DNA of 64,000 nt from Polyodon spathula (lineage: Eukaryota; Chordata; Actinopteri; Acipenseriformes; Polyodontidae): positions 47,315,848 through 47,379,847 of the forward strand of contig NC_054535.1 in NCBI RefSeq assembly GCF_017654505.1. The letters are read 5' to 3'. Made by a program: the position numbers and the translations under genes. Of the stretch, positions 22,513-34,139 are shown piece after piece. Under the pieces are notes generated by a model. That model was not told the origin of the DNA. It was given only the letters and a program-made list of their open reading frames with translations, and did not search any database. Within the stretch, counting starts at the first letter, position 1; each line of letters begins with the position of its first letter.

Positions 22513-23930
22513 CAGGCACCTCCAAAATTATTGGTACCCTTGATAAAGATGAGGAAAAAAGGCTATATAAAATAAATAACACAGGTAATGAGCTATATTG
22601 TAATTTTCCAACATGAGGAATATATTGTACATTATTAATGATTCAAGGGAATAAACCAAAATTACACATTTCTCAAATTATAAATTTATTTCCAAAAAAA
22701 TTAAGTGTCACAATTATTGGCACCCTTGTTTTCAGTACTTTGCGCACCCTCCCCTTGCAAGGATAACGGCACTGAGCCTTTTTCTATAACTTTTTATGAG
22801 ATTGGAGAACACATTGGAAAGGATCTTAGACTATTCCTCCATACATAATCTTTCCAGATCCTTGATATCCTTTGGTCTGCGCTTATGGACTGCCCTCTTC
22901 AATTCATTCCACAGGTTTTCAATGGGATTCAAGTCCCGAGACTGAGATGGCCATTGCAAAATGTTGATTTTGTGGTCAATTAACCATTTCTTTGTGGATT
23001 TTGATATGTGCTTGGGTACATTGTCTTGCTAGAAGATCCATTTGTGGCCAAGTTTCAGCCTCCTGGCAGAGATAACCAGGTTTTTGGCTAAAATGTCCTG
23101 GTACTTGGTAGAGTTCATGATGCCGTTGACCTTAACAAGGACCTCCGCTGGCGTGCGTGGCCAAAGAGCTCTATTTTCGTCTCATCTGACCATAGCACCC
23201 GGTTCGAATCCAAGTGCCAATGCCGTTTAGCAAACTATGTGTATTTAAATTTGTTGGTTGCTCTCAATAAAGGCTTTTTTTCTGGCAACCCTTCCAAATA
23301 GGCTATTGGCATGGAGGTGGCATCTAATTGTAGATTTGGAGACTTGGTGACCCCAAGATGCAACCAAGTTCTGTAATTCTCTATAATTCTGTAAGCCTGT
23401 GTGTGGGGGTGATGCACTTGCGTCTTCTACCAGGCAGATTTACCACTGTTCCACTGGAACTGTTGAACTTCTTAATTATTGCCCTAAAGTGGTAAATAGT
23501 ATATTTAGGTTTTTAGCTATTTTTTTGTACCCATTGCCTGATTTATGAAGGTTCTTTGCCTTTCACCATGGTGATGGGTGACAAATGGATTTTACATGCG
23601 TGTTACTTCATTTTTATACCCCAGTGAAACAGGAAGTCAAGGAAGGCCACAATACAGTAAAAAAGTAGAATGTTAATACAGATTTAATCTTGTTTGATTT
23701 TATTTATAAGAACTTTAGGGGTGCCAATAATTTTGACACCTATCTTTTTGAGAAAAAATAATTATTACTTGTTAAAAATAAATGTTTTCTCTGTGCAATT
23801 GTATTAGTATAAAAGAATATAGCTTTCCCATAATTTGAGCATAAAATACAGCTCATTACCTGTGTTGTTTTTCAATACAGCCTTTTTTGTTCATCTTTAT
23901 CAAGGGTGCCAATAATTTTGGAGGTGCCTG
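22513..23930 (-). mobile_element. Tc1-type transposon with both ends, dead transposase on minus strand
   Basis: Terminal inverted repeats begin CAGGCACCTCCAAAATTATT at both ends and extend beyond 50 bp. TA flanks both sides (22511-22512 and 23931-23932). On the minus strand a degraded Tc1 transposase is readable: WSDETKIELFG near 23190, QDNVPKHISKS near 23020, and LQWPSQSRDLNPIENLWNEL near 22930. The Asp, Asp and Glu residues are recognisable. In-frame stops occur just before QDN and after the MEE segment near 22835, and the coding region between the first Asp and QDN is frameshifted. The N-terminal DNA-binding domain is poorly preserved. Confidence 0.9.
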
Positions 23931-23932
23931 TA

Positions 23933-24418
23933 TATCCCTTGACTATTTAGTCCCAATAAACCAAAGTTAAAAAGCAAAGCCAGAGTTGTTGTTGATGATG
24001 GGACTTGCAGTTTTCCTCTGTATTTATGCTGATTGGAAACACCTTTCAGCACATACAACATAAACTATTTATTCCCAGAAGACACTGCACACCTGTATGC
24101 CCATGTTTTCTTCAGGGCAGTCAAACTCCTGCACTCTCTTTTCGCCTGTACGTTCAGTATATAATTATTTTGTTGGTCAAGTTGAGCAAATTAAGTCGGT
24201 AGGATGTGATTGATTTTTTGTCTGCCTTTCTCTATCCTTAACAACTTTGTTTAGAAATTATTGTATACAAATTATGTTAGTTATCTAAAATGGTACATTC
24301 ATGTTGTATACAGTGCACTTATAAACATATGCTTGCAGTGCGTAACTGTTAAGTTTATTAGAATAAACTATGATGGGCTACTGCTTTGTTTTTTTCTGTT
24401 GTCTTGTGGGTAAAATGT
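23933..24418. other. Intergenic, no gene seen
   Basis: No coding signal or recognised repeat. Confidence 0.4.
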
Positions 24419-24751
24419 GTTTAACAGCCTAACTGGGGTAAAACCTGTTTAGACTGCACTTGCAAATCTCTTAATCTACCCCTACTACTATGGTCTGGAC
24501 TAGCCTGACCAAGCATCACGTTACTGGATCCTCAGTTGATGCACTATACTTGCACTACTGCTAACATGCAATTGTAGATATAACTTCTTGTAATCCTAAC
24601 TTGTTGCACCCTAGTTCATATTGTATTTTAGTTGTATTATTTGCACTTAGTGTAAACTATACTGTATTTAAATATTAATCTTCCATTGTAACCCTCTAGA
24701 GTACAGCCCTGTAACACCTGTAAGTCACCTTGGATAAAGGTGTCTGCCAAA
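24419..24751 (+). mobile_element. LINE 3' UTR and tail (L2-like)
   Basis: The tail GTAAGTCACCTTGGATAAAG followed by GTGTCTGCCAAAT leads directly into a trinucleotide run. This is the 3' end style of fish L2-like LINEs and of SINEs that borrow their tails. The 300 bp upstream have no coding content and would be 3' UTR. The other two copies of this tail in the window are in reverse orientation. Confidence 0.6.
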
Positions 24752-24801
24752 TATTATTATTATTATTATTATTATTATATTATTATTATTATTATTATTA
24801 T

Positions 24802-24832
<31 letters not shown>

Positions 24833-24856
24833 AAGAAGAAGAAGAAGAAGAAGAAT
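24752..24856. repeat. (ATT)n(AAG)n compound microsatellite
   Basis: An ATT/TTA run of about 50 bp switches to an AAG run of about 50 bp. It directly follows the LINE tail, as expected for a tail-seeded microsatellite. The stretch 24857-25314 after it holds no gene. Confidence 0.95.
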
Positions 24857-25314
24857 ATAAAAAGTATTGTCAGTCAGAATACAATAATACAATTCTACTG
24901 TTGCTGGGAGCTTAATGGGACCCCCAAGCCCTTTTACTTTTTTCTGCCTCCCCACAGGTTTTATACCCATAAAAATGGTCTTCAAGCCATTTTTTTAGTC
25001 AGATGGCACTTTGCATGAAGCATGCTGTTAATTTTTTCATCTGAATTTCATTATAACAGAATTAACCTAAATTGCACATACACTTAATATTTCTTTTTTT
25101 GTGTGTGTTTTGGTTACATAATTCAACAATGTTCTGCACCAGAGTGCTCACTGTTGTAGCATTTTTAAATTAAGTTAATTTTGCATTCTGTTAAAGCAGT
25201 GCAAAGAAATGCATATTTAATGTTATCTATATTTGATATTCCATATAGTATTTTATTCACTCCTGATGTTAAAGCAAACTAAAAATAATTACAAAAATAT
25301 TCTCAACTATTTAG

Positions 25315-25894
25315 TGTAAGGTTTTATATAAATTGTAATACATTTATGAGCTCCTTTAAATGGTAAAGAAGTGAGAAATCATTGAATCTCTGACTCTGAA
25401 CATTGTGTGATTTTCTTGTATTTAATATAACCCTAATGTGCCTCTATGTCTGAGAGTCGTGATGATTCATTGCTCAAAGATGAGTTGTGACCTCAAGTAG
25501 GTGACCCTTGTTTATGCTAATGCTGGTTCTAATCTACAAACTTCTGCTAGGAGTGACGCTCTGTGCCTTTGGTGTCGGGTCTCGGAGTTCCTGCTGGCAC
25601 GCCTCCAGTGAAGGGGGACCTACTATGTTCAATGGTGAAAGGAGATTTCCACTCCCTCTAGGTGTAGTTCTACACCCAGTAGGCATCAATTTGCTGAGTA
25701 TATTAATGCTTGTAAAATGTATTTTGTTGCTCAAAATCCCATCTGCTGAGACCTGTAACTGCGGTTACAGTATTACTGTGATTGCATCCTGTACTGTCTT
25801 TGGATTTGCTTTGTTCTTGAATAAAACTCTTTTGAGTGAAGAAACCTGAAGAAAACTGACTTATTATTTTTAAGAAGAAAACTAACCTATTACA
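25315..25894 (+). repeat. 5' LTR of the endogenous retrovirus
   Basis: It begins TGTAAGGTTTTATAT and ends CTATTACA. AATAAA near 25820 is followed by a T/G-rich stretch, as in an R/U5 boundary. Two bases after the LTR, TGGTGAGCCAAGCC (25897) is in the place of a primer-binding site; I did not match it to a tRNA. The first 15 bases recur at 27264, identifying the 3' LTR. Confidence 0.8.
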
Positions 25895-26189
25895 ACTGGT
25901 GAGCCAAGCCTAGGAGCGGTCGAACCTCCAACTAAGTGACCCTCAAGGAAAAAAGACCCACGTCTGCGACCAACTCTAAGAGATTTGCAAAGTAAAATAG
26001 TTTTGAACTAGCTTATCTCCCTGTGTTTGTCCCCACTATATGTATAGAAGGTTGGGACGCTATGACATATGAAAACACTGAAAGCAAGTCATTAGGATAG
26101 GATATTTAAAACATAACTATATTTGTCTCACTGGGGTGTGTTCAGCCATCTGTGTTGAAAAATTGATTGACTTGACTTTCTTGCACAAC

Positions 26190-26720
26190 CAGAGAGGGGA
26201 ACATGGGTTATTCTAAAACCGTTGAAAGACTAAGTAATACAGTATGGTGGCCAAATATGGACAAAGATATACAGGAATATGTATAAGATGAACCCAGACA
26301 GCTAGACAAGAAAAAGCCCAATTAAAACCATCTGTCTATCAGAAGGTCCGTGGAAGAATCTACAAATTGATTATGTAGGTCCGCTGCCAGCCTCAAGAAG
26401 TGGTGATAAACATCTCTTGGCAGTAATTGACACATTTTCAAAATGGGTTGAAGCAAATCCCATTAAGACCACAACCGCCAAAGTGACAGCAAATGTTTTA
26501 TGGAAACGGGTATATTGTAGATTGTATGGAAAGCGATACAGGTACTACTTTCACCGGAGACATAGTCCGGGAATTACAAGACGTCTTAGGTATTCAACAC
26601 CGGTTGCTTATCACTCACAACCGGCAGTTTGGGCGTGTATCTGGGATGTGGATGGAAGAATGCTAATGTTACTAATCAAACTAAAAATGAACGCCTTTAT
26701 TCAATTGAGCCAGTAAAACA
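26190..26720 (+). pseudogene. Retroviral integrase remnant
   Basis: Segments in changing frames match retroviral integrase. A zinc-domain region has TVWWPNMDKDIQEY near 26245. The core start has DYVGPLPAS near 26370, followed by LLAVIDTFSKWVEANP near 26420. Stops and frameshifts occur within 100 bases on either side, and the second half is frameshifted. It is too damaged to encode an enzyme. Confidence 0.7.
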
Positions 26721-26799
26721 CAGAGATAATGATATAAGCTTTACTTACTGTATTAATTCTATGTATACTCATTTAACTGAGTCGTGCATTTTGTATACA

Positions 26800-27115
26800 G
26801 ATTAATTATACAATGAATATTGGGGATAGACAGTTATATTACATGAAAGAGAAGATCAGTTTGGATTTCAATGACAAATATGCTGAAAATTGGCAATCCA
26901 ACCCCTTACCTGAATTGTGCTATATCAAAAGTCTAATAAAAGTGGAAGATCAGTTAAAGTTAAAACTGACTATCAACATATGTACTGGGACTGGTTATTC
27001 AAGGGAGCAGTGGCAGCAGCTGTAATAGTGTTGTTGCTGATTTTAATTGTAGTATGTTATCTTCGGTCCGAAATCATCACAAACAGCTTGGAGACCTTCC
27101 GAAAAGACAGGTGAA
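26800..27115 (+). pseudogene. Retroviral envelope transmembrane-region remnant (inferred)
   Basis: Two overlapping frames cover this segment, one of them ending in a strongly hydrophobic stretch (AAAVIVLLLILIVVCYL) followed by a short charged tail. It sits immediately before the purine tract and 3' LTR, the position of an envelope C-terminus. Identification rests on position and hydrophobicity; no family motif is clear. Confidence 0.45.
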
Positions 27116-27263
27116 GTGTTTGCTATAGATCCCATGGCAATATACCCATGACGGATACAATCAGATATTTAAAGATCTGACATCCGAAGACAGGCCTGTC
27201 ACGCTGCTACTCTAAAACTGTAAACCTCTGTTTGTTTGTTTGATAAAGGTTCAAAGTGGGGAT

Positions 27264-27297
27264 TGTAAGGTTTTATATCATCTATAATAATTGTATG
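27264..27297 (+). repeat. Truncated 3' LTR of the endogenous retrovirus
   Basis: TGTAAGGTTTTATAT repeats the start of the 5' LTR, and similarity fades after about 30 bases. The sequence then changes to TGTGGCAAAG, the beginning of another repeat, so the rest of the LTR was lost or displaced. Confidence 0.65.
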
Positions 27298-27298
27298 T

Positions 27299-27640
27299 GC
27301 CTGTGGCAAAGTGGTTTGCAGTGCGCAGGTGTAGAGGTGATGCAGTGCTCAAGACAAAGACAAACAACAAAGTACTGGTGAAATGGTGGTTTATTTATAA
27401 TCCAAAGTCTGATGACAAACAGTATAGAAATGGAGGGTTGGCAACACACAATGATGTGTATTACACAGTTCAATAAACATGGGGTTCAGTCCCAAAATAA
27501 TAAACACAGTATTAAACACATACTCAAAATACAGACACAGTCACAAGTCCAGAGTCAGTGGTGTAGTGCTTGTGGTGAAATACAATTTACTCGTACACAA
27601 TGAGAGTGTTGTCCAGTTTTGTCTTGTCCTGTAGCGACAG
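27299..27640. repeat. LTR-like repeat, related to 36.6-36.86 kb
   Basis: It begins TGTGGCAAAGTGG. It shares with 36640-36800, in the same order, CAGTCCCAAA(A)TAATAAACAC, a GTCACAAGTCC/GTCACCAGTCC segment and GTAGTGCTYGTGG. No coding content. The other end of the element was not identified. Confidence 0.5.
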
Positions 27641-29875
27641 CTCCAGATCATGTTAGCCGTCTAATAAATAACAAACAGTACAATTAGACGGTACAAACAA
27701 ACAAAACACTTGTGGTTATTTTACACGTGTCCTTCAGCAGTTCTCTCTTAACCATTACAAAGAAACAGATCACCTAGACACATCCCCTTTTGTACCGTCA
27801 GTCACGCCCCCTTGGTTAGCGAGTGCAGCCGTTTCTCCTCCAATCCGTGGTTGCCACATCGCTTTCCCTCTGGAGCAATGACTTGGTGTATTGTAGTTCT
27901 GCCCCTTTCTAGATGGCCAACTTCAATTTACATTTCCCTTGCGATATTATGGTGTTCACAATCACTGGGGAAACAAAATTATTGTGAACTCATATCAGTC
28001 AGCTTATTGGTTCACAATTCTCTCAGGACAGTTGAATGATTACCTTGTTAGAAATTCCAGCATTTTCACCTATGATCCTCCAAATTATGCCAAACTTCTC
28101 ACTAGCCCTAAGGTATATTTTGTGATGTAGGGAGGGGGGGGCAGATGCAGATATTAGGTTCTGGCCCATTTGAATGCTCATCTTATCATATAAATCTGTG
28201 CAGTAAATGGACCAATTACCTGCGTTGCACCCCGGTTCCTGTAACATTCTTTCTCCTTCCCACTCCTATTCTGGGCTTACTAACATCCATCCACTTATCC
28301 ACAGTCATTCTGTTAAGTAAACAGACCTCTCTAAGTTGGAGAGTATAGCCTTTGAAGCTTTGCTCCTTAGTCATTTGATTTTGTTCACCTGGAAACAGTC
28401 AACCCCACACTTACAGTTTTGTTTCATTCTTTTAAATCTTCTGTTGTCTCTTTCATTCTCTTATTGTCTAGTAAATGCATTATTGTGTTTTTGTGCAGTG
28501 GATATTTGCAATAGATGGTTGATAGCTGTGTGTGGATGCATATATTAGTACTAATGCAATGTACCACTATGAGCAAACTTCAAATCTCATTACATAAATA
28601 AAAAAGAAATACAGGAGTTGTTTTACCCACACTACTTGAATTTAGTGTACTAAACAAATCCTACTCAGTCATAGAAGATGACTAACATTCAGAATTCAAT
28701 TTTCCAGCAAATTGCTTCTGACATCTCAGTGGATAGTGGCTAAGGGTTTGCACCTAATCACCACGTTCATCTTTTGTTCTTAACTAGCCTACTTTTGGGG
28801 GAAATAGTAGGATTATAAACTGTGAGACTATTAGGGGACAATTTAATTCTGTAAAGGCTCCTATCCCTAACCCTAACCTCCCCTTTCACCGACTTTGTTT
28901 TTATGCTAGTTTAGCCTATTTTATCCCGACTGTTTTCTTAGTAATTTAACCGTTTTTAGTGTCTCTAGAGAGAGTGTTTTTATTGGGATTTTAGCACAGG
29001 TTTTAAACAAGGCATTTTAACTGAGTGCGTTTAAGACGGCCATTTTAGTGTCGATTTGGCAAAGAAGAGGTGGCGAGTAACATAGTGTTTTTAAAGCTTT
29101 TTATCAGAGTTGTTTTTTCTCTGCCCCTCCCTGATAGGTGAAGTAGAGAAACCGCAGGGGCTGCTGGACCAGACCATTGCGCTGACGCTACACACCCAGG
29201 AAGATTGGAGGAGTCCAGTGGGCTGGGTCTCTGCACTGCCTGCTATATTTCCCTCTTGTTACTTGATACTTTGTGCCCTAGCACAGTGACGGCCGCTCTT
29301 TTTATTTTGATACTTTCTCACCTTAGTCAATTAGTGGGTGGTATCCTGAAGTGTTAACTGTTTTTGCCAATTTTTTTGTTATAATTAATAAATCTTGCTT
29401 TAATTACGTTGCTGGTGTTGCCTGTCTCTGGGCAGGTTGGTCTCTATTCTCCTACCTGTGTTGCAACTTAAACGAACCTGTACAAATTGACAGTTTTATA
29501 ATTGCATACTGTGTCCTGGTGCCCACTACCACCATGTGGCATAGTCTGACATATATAGATATATTTTTTACTGCCCTGCCATATACACATGTATAGCGCA
29601 AGAGTGTCTATAATCTACCATAGACTGTGTTTTGTTAATATTGGACTGTCCAAATTAATTATTGCAGCTACTTCCTTCCACACAGTCACTTTAAAGCTAC
29701 AGTATTAACACTACCATTTGCTATAGCAAATACATATTTTGAAAAAACAACAATTATTTAAAGAAAGTGATAGTGGCAATTAAAATATCCTGAAACTTTC
29801 TGTGGAAGGTTTTAATGTTCCTTAATCTGGCCATATTAATTACAGTCAACCTCAGTAAACTCAACTGGTGAATAA
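27641..29875. other. Intergenic, one possible LTR-like stretch
   Basis: No gene is supported. At 28850-29550 a segment has a relatively GC-rich middle and an AATAAA (near 29387) followed by T/G-rich sequence. It might be an old LTR, but no TG...CA ends could be fixed. A short CCCTAACCCTAACC at about 28865 is too short to mean anything telomeric. Confidence 0.3.
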
Positions 29876-30450
29876 CTTGACACCTTCGCCAGGCAGACCC
29901 AATTTATTTTCACACACGCTGTTTATTTTTTAGTAAAACAGGTTTAAAAGGCACTGCATATCAAAAGGACTCAGTACTGCATCTTGAGACAAGCCCCACC
30001 CGTTGTTTGCTGTATTTTTCTCATACCTCTTCCAAGTCAAGCATACTGTTAAATCCTCTCCTGATCACTTGTTTTATCACCAAACTCCTCAATAATGCGA
30101 TCCAATTCATTATTTTACATTATTTTATTACTATAACATCTTAAAAAGCTCTTCAGATATCTGTGATATTCTTTGAGCTCTTTATGCAGAAGCAGCTATC
30201 TTCTCGTTTGTGTCTGTGTTATCTCTGTGGTGCAGGGGCTATCTGTGTTGTTCAGATGTGCCCCTTTTTTTCGGCTCCTATCGGTGTCACTCGGCCAATG
30301 AAACGTTTTCTCAGCTTTTTCTGGAGAAAAAAAATGACTAGAGACCTGTGCTTGGCGTCTTTTTGATGATGTCGGACAGGGTCCGAAATCGGACTGGAAA
30401 GGGAAAATTGTAATGTCGGACCTGGTCCCACATACGACCGCAAAGGTTAA
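29876..30450 (-). mobile_element. Second piggyBac-type MITE copy, minus strand
   Basis: Reading from 30450 on the minus strand: TTAA, CCTTTGCGGTC, GGACCAGGTCCGACATTACA, then TTTTCCCTTTCCAGTCCGA, matching the start of the copy at 4017. The interior also matches (TATGCAGAAGCAGCTATCTT and its counterpart at 4258). The far end keeps the AATTTATTTTCACA...GCTGTTTATTTT segment but lacks a clear terminal CCCT/TTAA, so it is truncated or heavily mutated near 29876. Confidence 0.8.
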
Positions 30451-32309
30451 TTCAACACCACGCTTTACTCGTAACCCGACACTTATTAACAATACCAAAG
30501 GGATAAAAACTGTTAAACAAAAACTAATGGATAACTCGACACTATGTGACTGACTGGAAAAGGATCGTTACTTCATTCATTCACAACTACTAAGTGCAGC
30601 TGGTTACAGTATCAGTAATGAGTGAAAAAATTGAGTTCTCTTTCGACTGGCTTTAAAGCTCAGGTTATTCGGGATAACAAGCTTGTCAGCAGAACATTCA
30701 AAGTGCATGTTTTTGCGTGCTAAACAATTGATAATGCTTGATTTCTGTGTGACTCTGTAAGTTGTTATTGTTTTTGTTCACTGAATTAATTCTGTAGAAT
30801 GTACATTTGTTAACTTTTGCTATTTAAGCCATCAAATTAGAAAGTAAAAAGTCAATAAATAAAAGTATTGTCAACAGTTTATGCACAGATAGTTTGTGGT
30901 TGGATTGTTTTTGTAAAAATAACGCTGTAGTTATTTTATTAATTCTTATTTCAATCGAACACTACCACGTTTCTACAGTAGTGTATTCTGTAATCGATTA
31001 ATTCACTGCAGTTCTTTCAACTGTTTTCATAAGGACAGATAACTAAAAATAAACTTGCAAATACTGTAAACGTGTCAGTTCTGTTACTTATGTGTGTTAA
31101 TGCTGTGACTCATGTGCTCCCATGGTTAACTCCACACCTCAGATAAGTTGACACTAAATGGCATCCCCATAAATGCATAACTATTTAATCCTTTTTGGTG
31201 TCGGTAGAATCAGGTTGGGTTTGCAAAGCAAAATGTTAATTTGTTTTGAATTCAGTTACTGGTGTCAGAATGCTGTTGTTCAATTTACAGTTTGGGTTTG
31301 AAAATATTGCAGCATGATTGGTTGAAAGCTTTTTAGCATGCTTATAATAATCACTGAGCTGCCTAATGGTATGCGTAGCAAAAAAAGTACCCAGATTGGG
31401 TCACGGAAAAGATCTTTTGTTAATGTATAATACATATTGTTTTTTACATATTGTACTAGTTTGTTGTATTGTTATTATTTTACCTTGTAAAGACTAGCAC
31501 AAAGCATACAGTACACAGGGATAAAGGCAATACAGATGTAAGGGCTAGCGTTTGTACAAGCAACACAGTTAGTGCCTGTGGCAGGGCTGACCTGTATGTG
31601 AAAAATAGGAATGTTTACGTTTTTTGTTTTCAGGCTTTGTGTTTATTTTTGTAAATAGTTATGAGGGAGCCAGACGTCTGTGACACGCTGCCAGATGAGT
31701 TTGTTTACATGAAATCACAGTCGATGATTGGACGTCTCTGCTTCCTGGACTGGCTGATGGCCATATCGTGGCGGAGCATCTCATGATAAAAAGGTCCATC
31801 TAACACACTTTGAGGCTGATGAAAAGCTATAGTAATAGGACCACCCGTGGTACCCAGACAGCAAACCTTAAAATCCTCTGATCCCAGCTTATTTGAACCA
31901 CAATTGGAGCTTTATGAAGAGGAAGCCAAAACCGCTGTCCGATGTGTGTATAACCAGGGTCTGGGTTTTAACACTAGCACTGACATAGCCGCTTTTTCAA
32001 CGGCTTTTACAATTCAAATTTAAATATCTCTGTGTATGTGAATATCTTGTGCATGTCTATTCTTAAGTGTTACTAAATATTTGAATTAAACACCAATACA
32101 GTGTTTCAGCTGCAGAATCGTAAAAATTAATACGTTATAAGCTCTTGCTTCTACAACCGCCAGACCCGCAGTTTATGTGGCATATTGAAATCAATACAAT
32201 ATAGCCAACAATTTAGCCTAGGCTTTGTAATAAAATCAAAGTCATTGTGAAAGAACCTATTATCTACTCCTGTCAAGTGCTGAAACACTAATGAAAGTCA
32301 TTCATCATA

Positions 32310-32310
<1 letters not shown>
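30451..32310. other. Intergenic with an LTR-family fragment
   Basis: 31590-31690 contains CCTGTGGCAGGGCTGACC and a T-rich stretch resembling the start of the TGTGGCAGG LTR family seen at 17594, 42139 and 53641. It could be a short relic. The rest has no coding signal. Confidence 0.35.

Positions 32311-32368
<58 letters not shown>
32311..32368. repeat. (ATT)n microsatellite abutting the CR1 fragment
   Basis: A pure ATT run of about 58 bp. An open frame reading through it gives a polyleucine stretch, which is an artefact. Confidence 0.95.
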
Positions 32369-33410
32369 GCAGTTGTCACAAAATGTAGAAAACAGAAAGT
32401 ACTGATTAGAGGAAAAACCTCAGAATGGAGTGTGGTAACCAGCGGTGTACCACAGGGATCAGTATTAGGTCCTCTGCTATTCCTAATCTACATTAATGAT
32501 TTAGATTCTGGTATAGTAAGCAAACTTGTTAAATTTGCAGACGACACAAAAGTAGGAGGAGTGGCAAACACTGTTGTAGCAGCAAAGGTCATTCAAAATG
32601 ATCTAGACAAGATTCAGAACTGGGCAGACACATGGCAAATGACATTTAATAAAGAAAAGTGTAAGGTACTGCACGCAGGAAATAAAAATGTACATTATAA
32701 ATATCATATGGGAGATACTGAAATTGGAGAAGGAATCTATGAAAAAGACCTAGGAGTTTTTGTTGACTCAGAAATGTCTTCATCTAGACAATGTGGGGAA
32801 GCTATAAAAAAGGCTAACAAGATGCTCGGATACATTGTGAAAAGTGTTGAATTTAAATCAAGGGAAGTAATGTTAAAACTGTACAATGAACTAGTAAGAC
32901 CTCATCTTGAATATTGTGTGCAGTTCTGGTCACCTCGCTATAAAAAAGATATTGCTGCTCTAGAAAGAGTGCAAAGAAGAGCGACCAGAATTATTCCCGG
33001 CTAAAAGGCATGTCATATGCAGACAGGCTAAAATAATTGAATCTGTTCAGTCTTGAACAAAGAAGACTACGTGGCGACCTAATTCAAGCATTCAAAATTC
33101 TAAAAGGTATTGACAGTGTCGACCCAAGGGACTTTTTCAGCCTGAACAAAGAAACAAGGACCAGGGGTCACAAATGGAGATTAGACAAAGGGGCATTCAG
33201 AACAGAAAATAGGAGGCACTTTTTTACACAGAGAATTGTGAGGGTCTGGAATCAACTCCCCAGTAATGTTGTTGAAGCTGACTCCCTGGGATCCTTCAAG
33301 AAGCTGCTTGATGAGATTTTGGGATCAATAAGCTACTAACAACCAAACGAGCAAGATGGGCCGAATGGCCTCCTCTCGTTTGTAAACTTTCTTATGTTCT
33401 TATGTTCTTA
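32369..33410 (+). mobile_element. CR1-type LINE, 5'-truncated, one frameshift
   Basis: The frame from 32390 gives the second half of a CR1 reverse transcriptase: TSGVPQGSVLGPLLFLIYIN, the catalytic FADDT box near 32535, then EKDLGVFVDSEMS and LVRPHLEYCVQFWSP, as in CR1 elements. At about 33001 a one-base loss shifts the frame. The C-terminus (LFSLEQRRLRGDLIQAFKIL to FKKLLDEILG) continues in another frame to a stop at 33339. The 3' end has GATGGGCCGAATGGCC and a tail of repeated TTATGTTC units (33391-33410), the short-repeat tail of CR1. With only one lesion in 950 bp the copy is fairly young, but it lacks its 5' half. Confidence 0.9.
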
Positions 33411-33486
33411 CACATTGAATCGTTGATATAGCTACGCTACTTTTTTCTCATCTGCCTGTCCTCTGTTACCACCAACAGCTCAAGCC

Positions 33487-33966
33487 ATGCAAGCCCCCCT
33501 GCACTCCATTACACTCCTGTGCCACCACAAGTATGGTGTGGATATACTGGATCAAATGGCATGGCTGTATTCTTTCAAAGGTGGCACTCGAAGGTGGCCG
33601 GTGGCTGTTTTTTTTTATAATGTTTTGGACCTGGCAGCCATCAACACTTTGGTTTTGTACAAGGAGTGCACCGGCAACACAATCACTCGGAGGGACTTCA
33701 TTTTGCAGCTAGCCCTGGAGCTACGGCAGAAACATTTTGATAAAAGACATGAAAACCAGCTGGCAAATGCCCCTCAACCTTCAGCCAGCACTGCGCCCAC
33801 TGGCACATGGAATAAAAGACAATGCCAGGTTGCTAAATGCAATAAAAACAGAAATTTTGATGTCTGCGTCCTTTGTGAAAAGGCAGTCTGTGGCAAATGC
33901 ACTGGTACAGTTGAAAATCGTGTTTTCTGCGTAGATTGTACTGAGAGCGCTGTAATAGAACTCTGA
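33487..33966 (+). pseudogene. piggyBac transposase C-terminal part with Cys-rich domain
   Basis: A 159-codon frame encodes YGVDILDQMAWLYSFKGGTR followed by RWPVAVFFYNVLDLAAINT, the conserved end of the piggyBac catalytic core. It then has KECTGNTITRRDFILQLALE and a C-terminal zinc-type domain with repeated C-x2-C pairs (CQVAKCNKN, CVLCEKAVCGKC, FCVDC). That domain binds the transposon ends in piggyBac enzymes. The frame is intact to its stop, but the N-terminal two thirds and the first catalytic aspartates are missing; the piece starts just after the CR1 tail. Whether it belongs to the family of the MITEs here is unknown. Confidence 0.85.
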
Positions 33967-34139
33967 ACAGACAAACATTCTTTGAACTCTTTTTGACTAA
34001 AAGCGCTTTCATGTTGCATAAGTTATGTTATATTTTTGTTTTATGCTATTTTTATATCTAGTTATTGGTTTTATAATTTTATATGTGCATACATAGTGAC
34101 ATCATGTGGCTTTGTTGTTGCAGAATTACTGTATATAAA

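Larger units (their letters stand above)
25315..27297 (+). mobile_element. Collapsed endogenous retrovirus (overall)
   Basis: A 580-bp 5' LTR is followed by about 1.37 kb of internal sequence and the first 30 or so bases of a 3' LTR. A purine-rich tract (AAAGTGGGGA) lies just before the 3' LTR. The interior keeps only integrase and envelope pieces; gag, protease, reverse transcriptase and RNase H are not recognisable. The copy is therefore a large-deletion relic with multiple stops and frameshifts and is not functional. The integrase type fits a vertebrate retrovirus or a close relative; the genus cannot be decided here. Confidence 0.8.

Noticed and set aside
24725..25018. Two long open frames rich in Tyr/Ile/Lys and Leu/Asn
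   Set aside because: Both are translations of the compound trinucleotide microsatellite.
28860..28885. Telomere-like CCCTAACCCTAACC
   Set aside because: Only about two units long, expected by chance in 64 kb of AT-rich DNA and not near a chromosome end by any other sign.
32291..32380. Apparent N-terminal polyleucine extension of the reverse transcriptase frame
   Set aside because: It is a read-through of the (ATT)n microsatellite; the CR1 homology begins after it.
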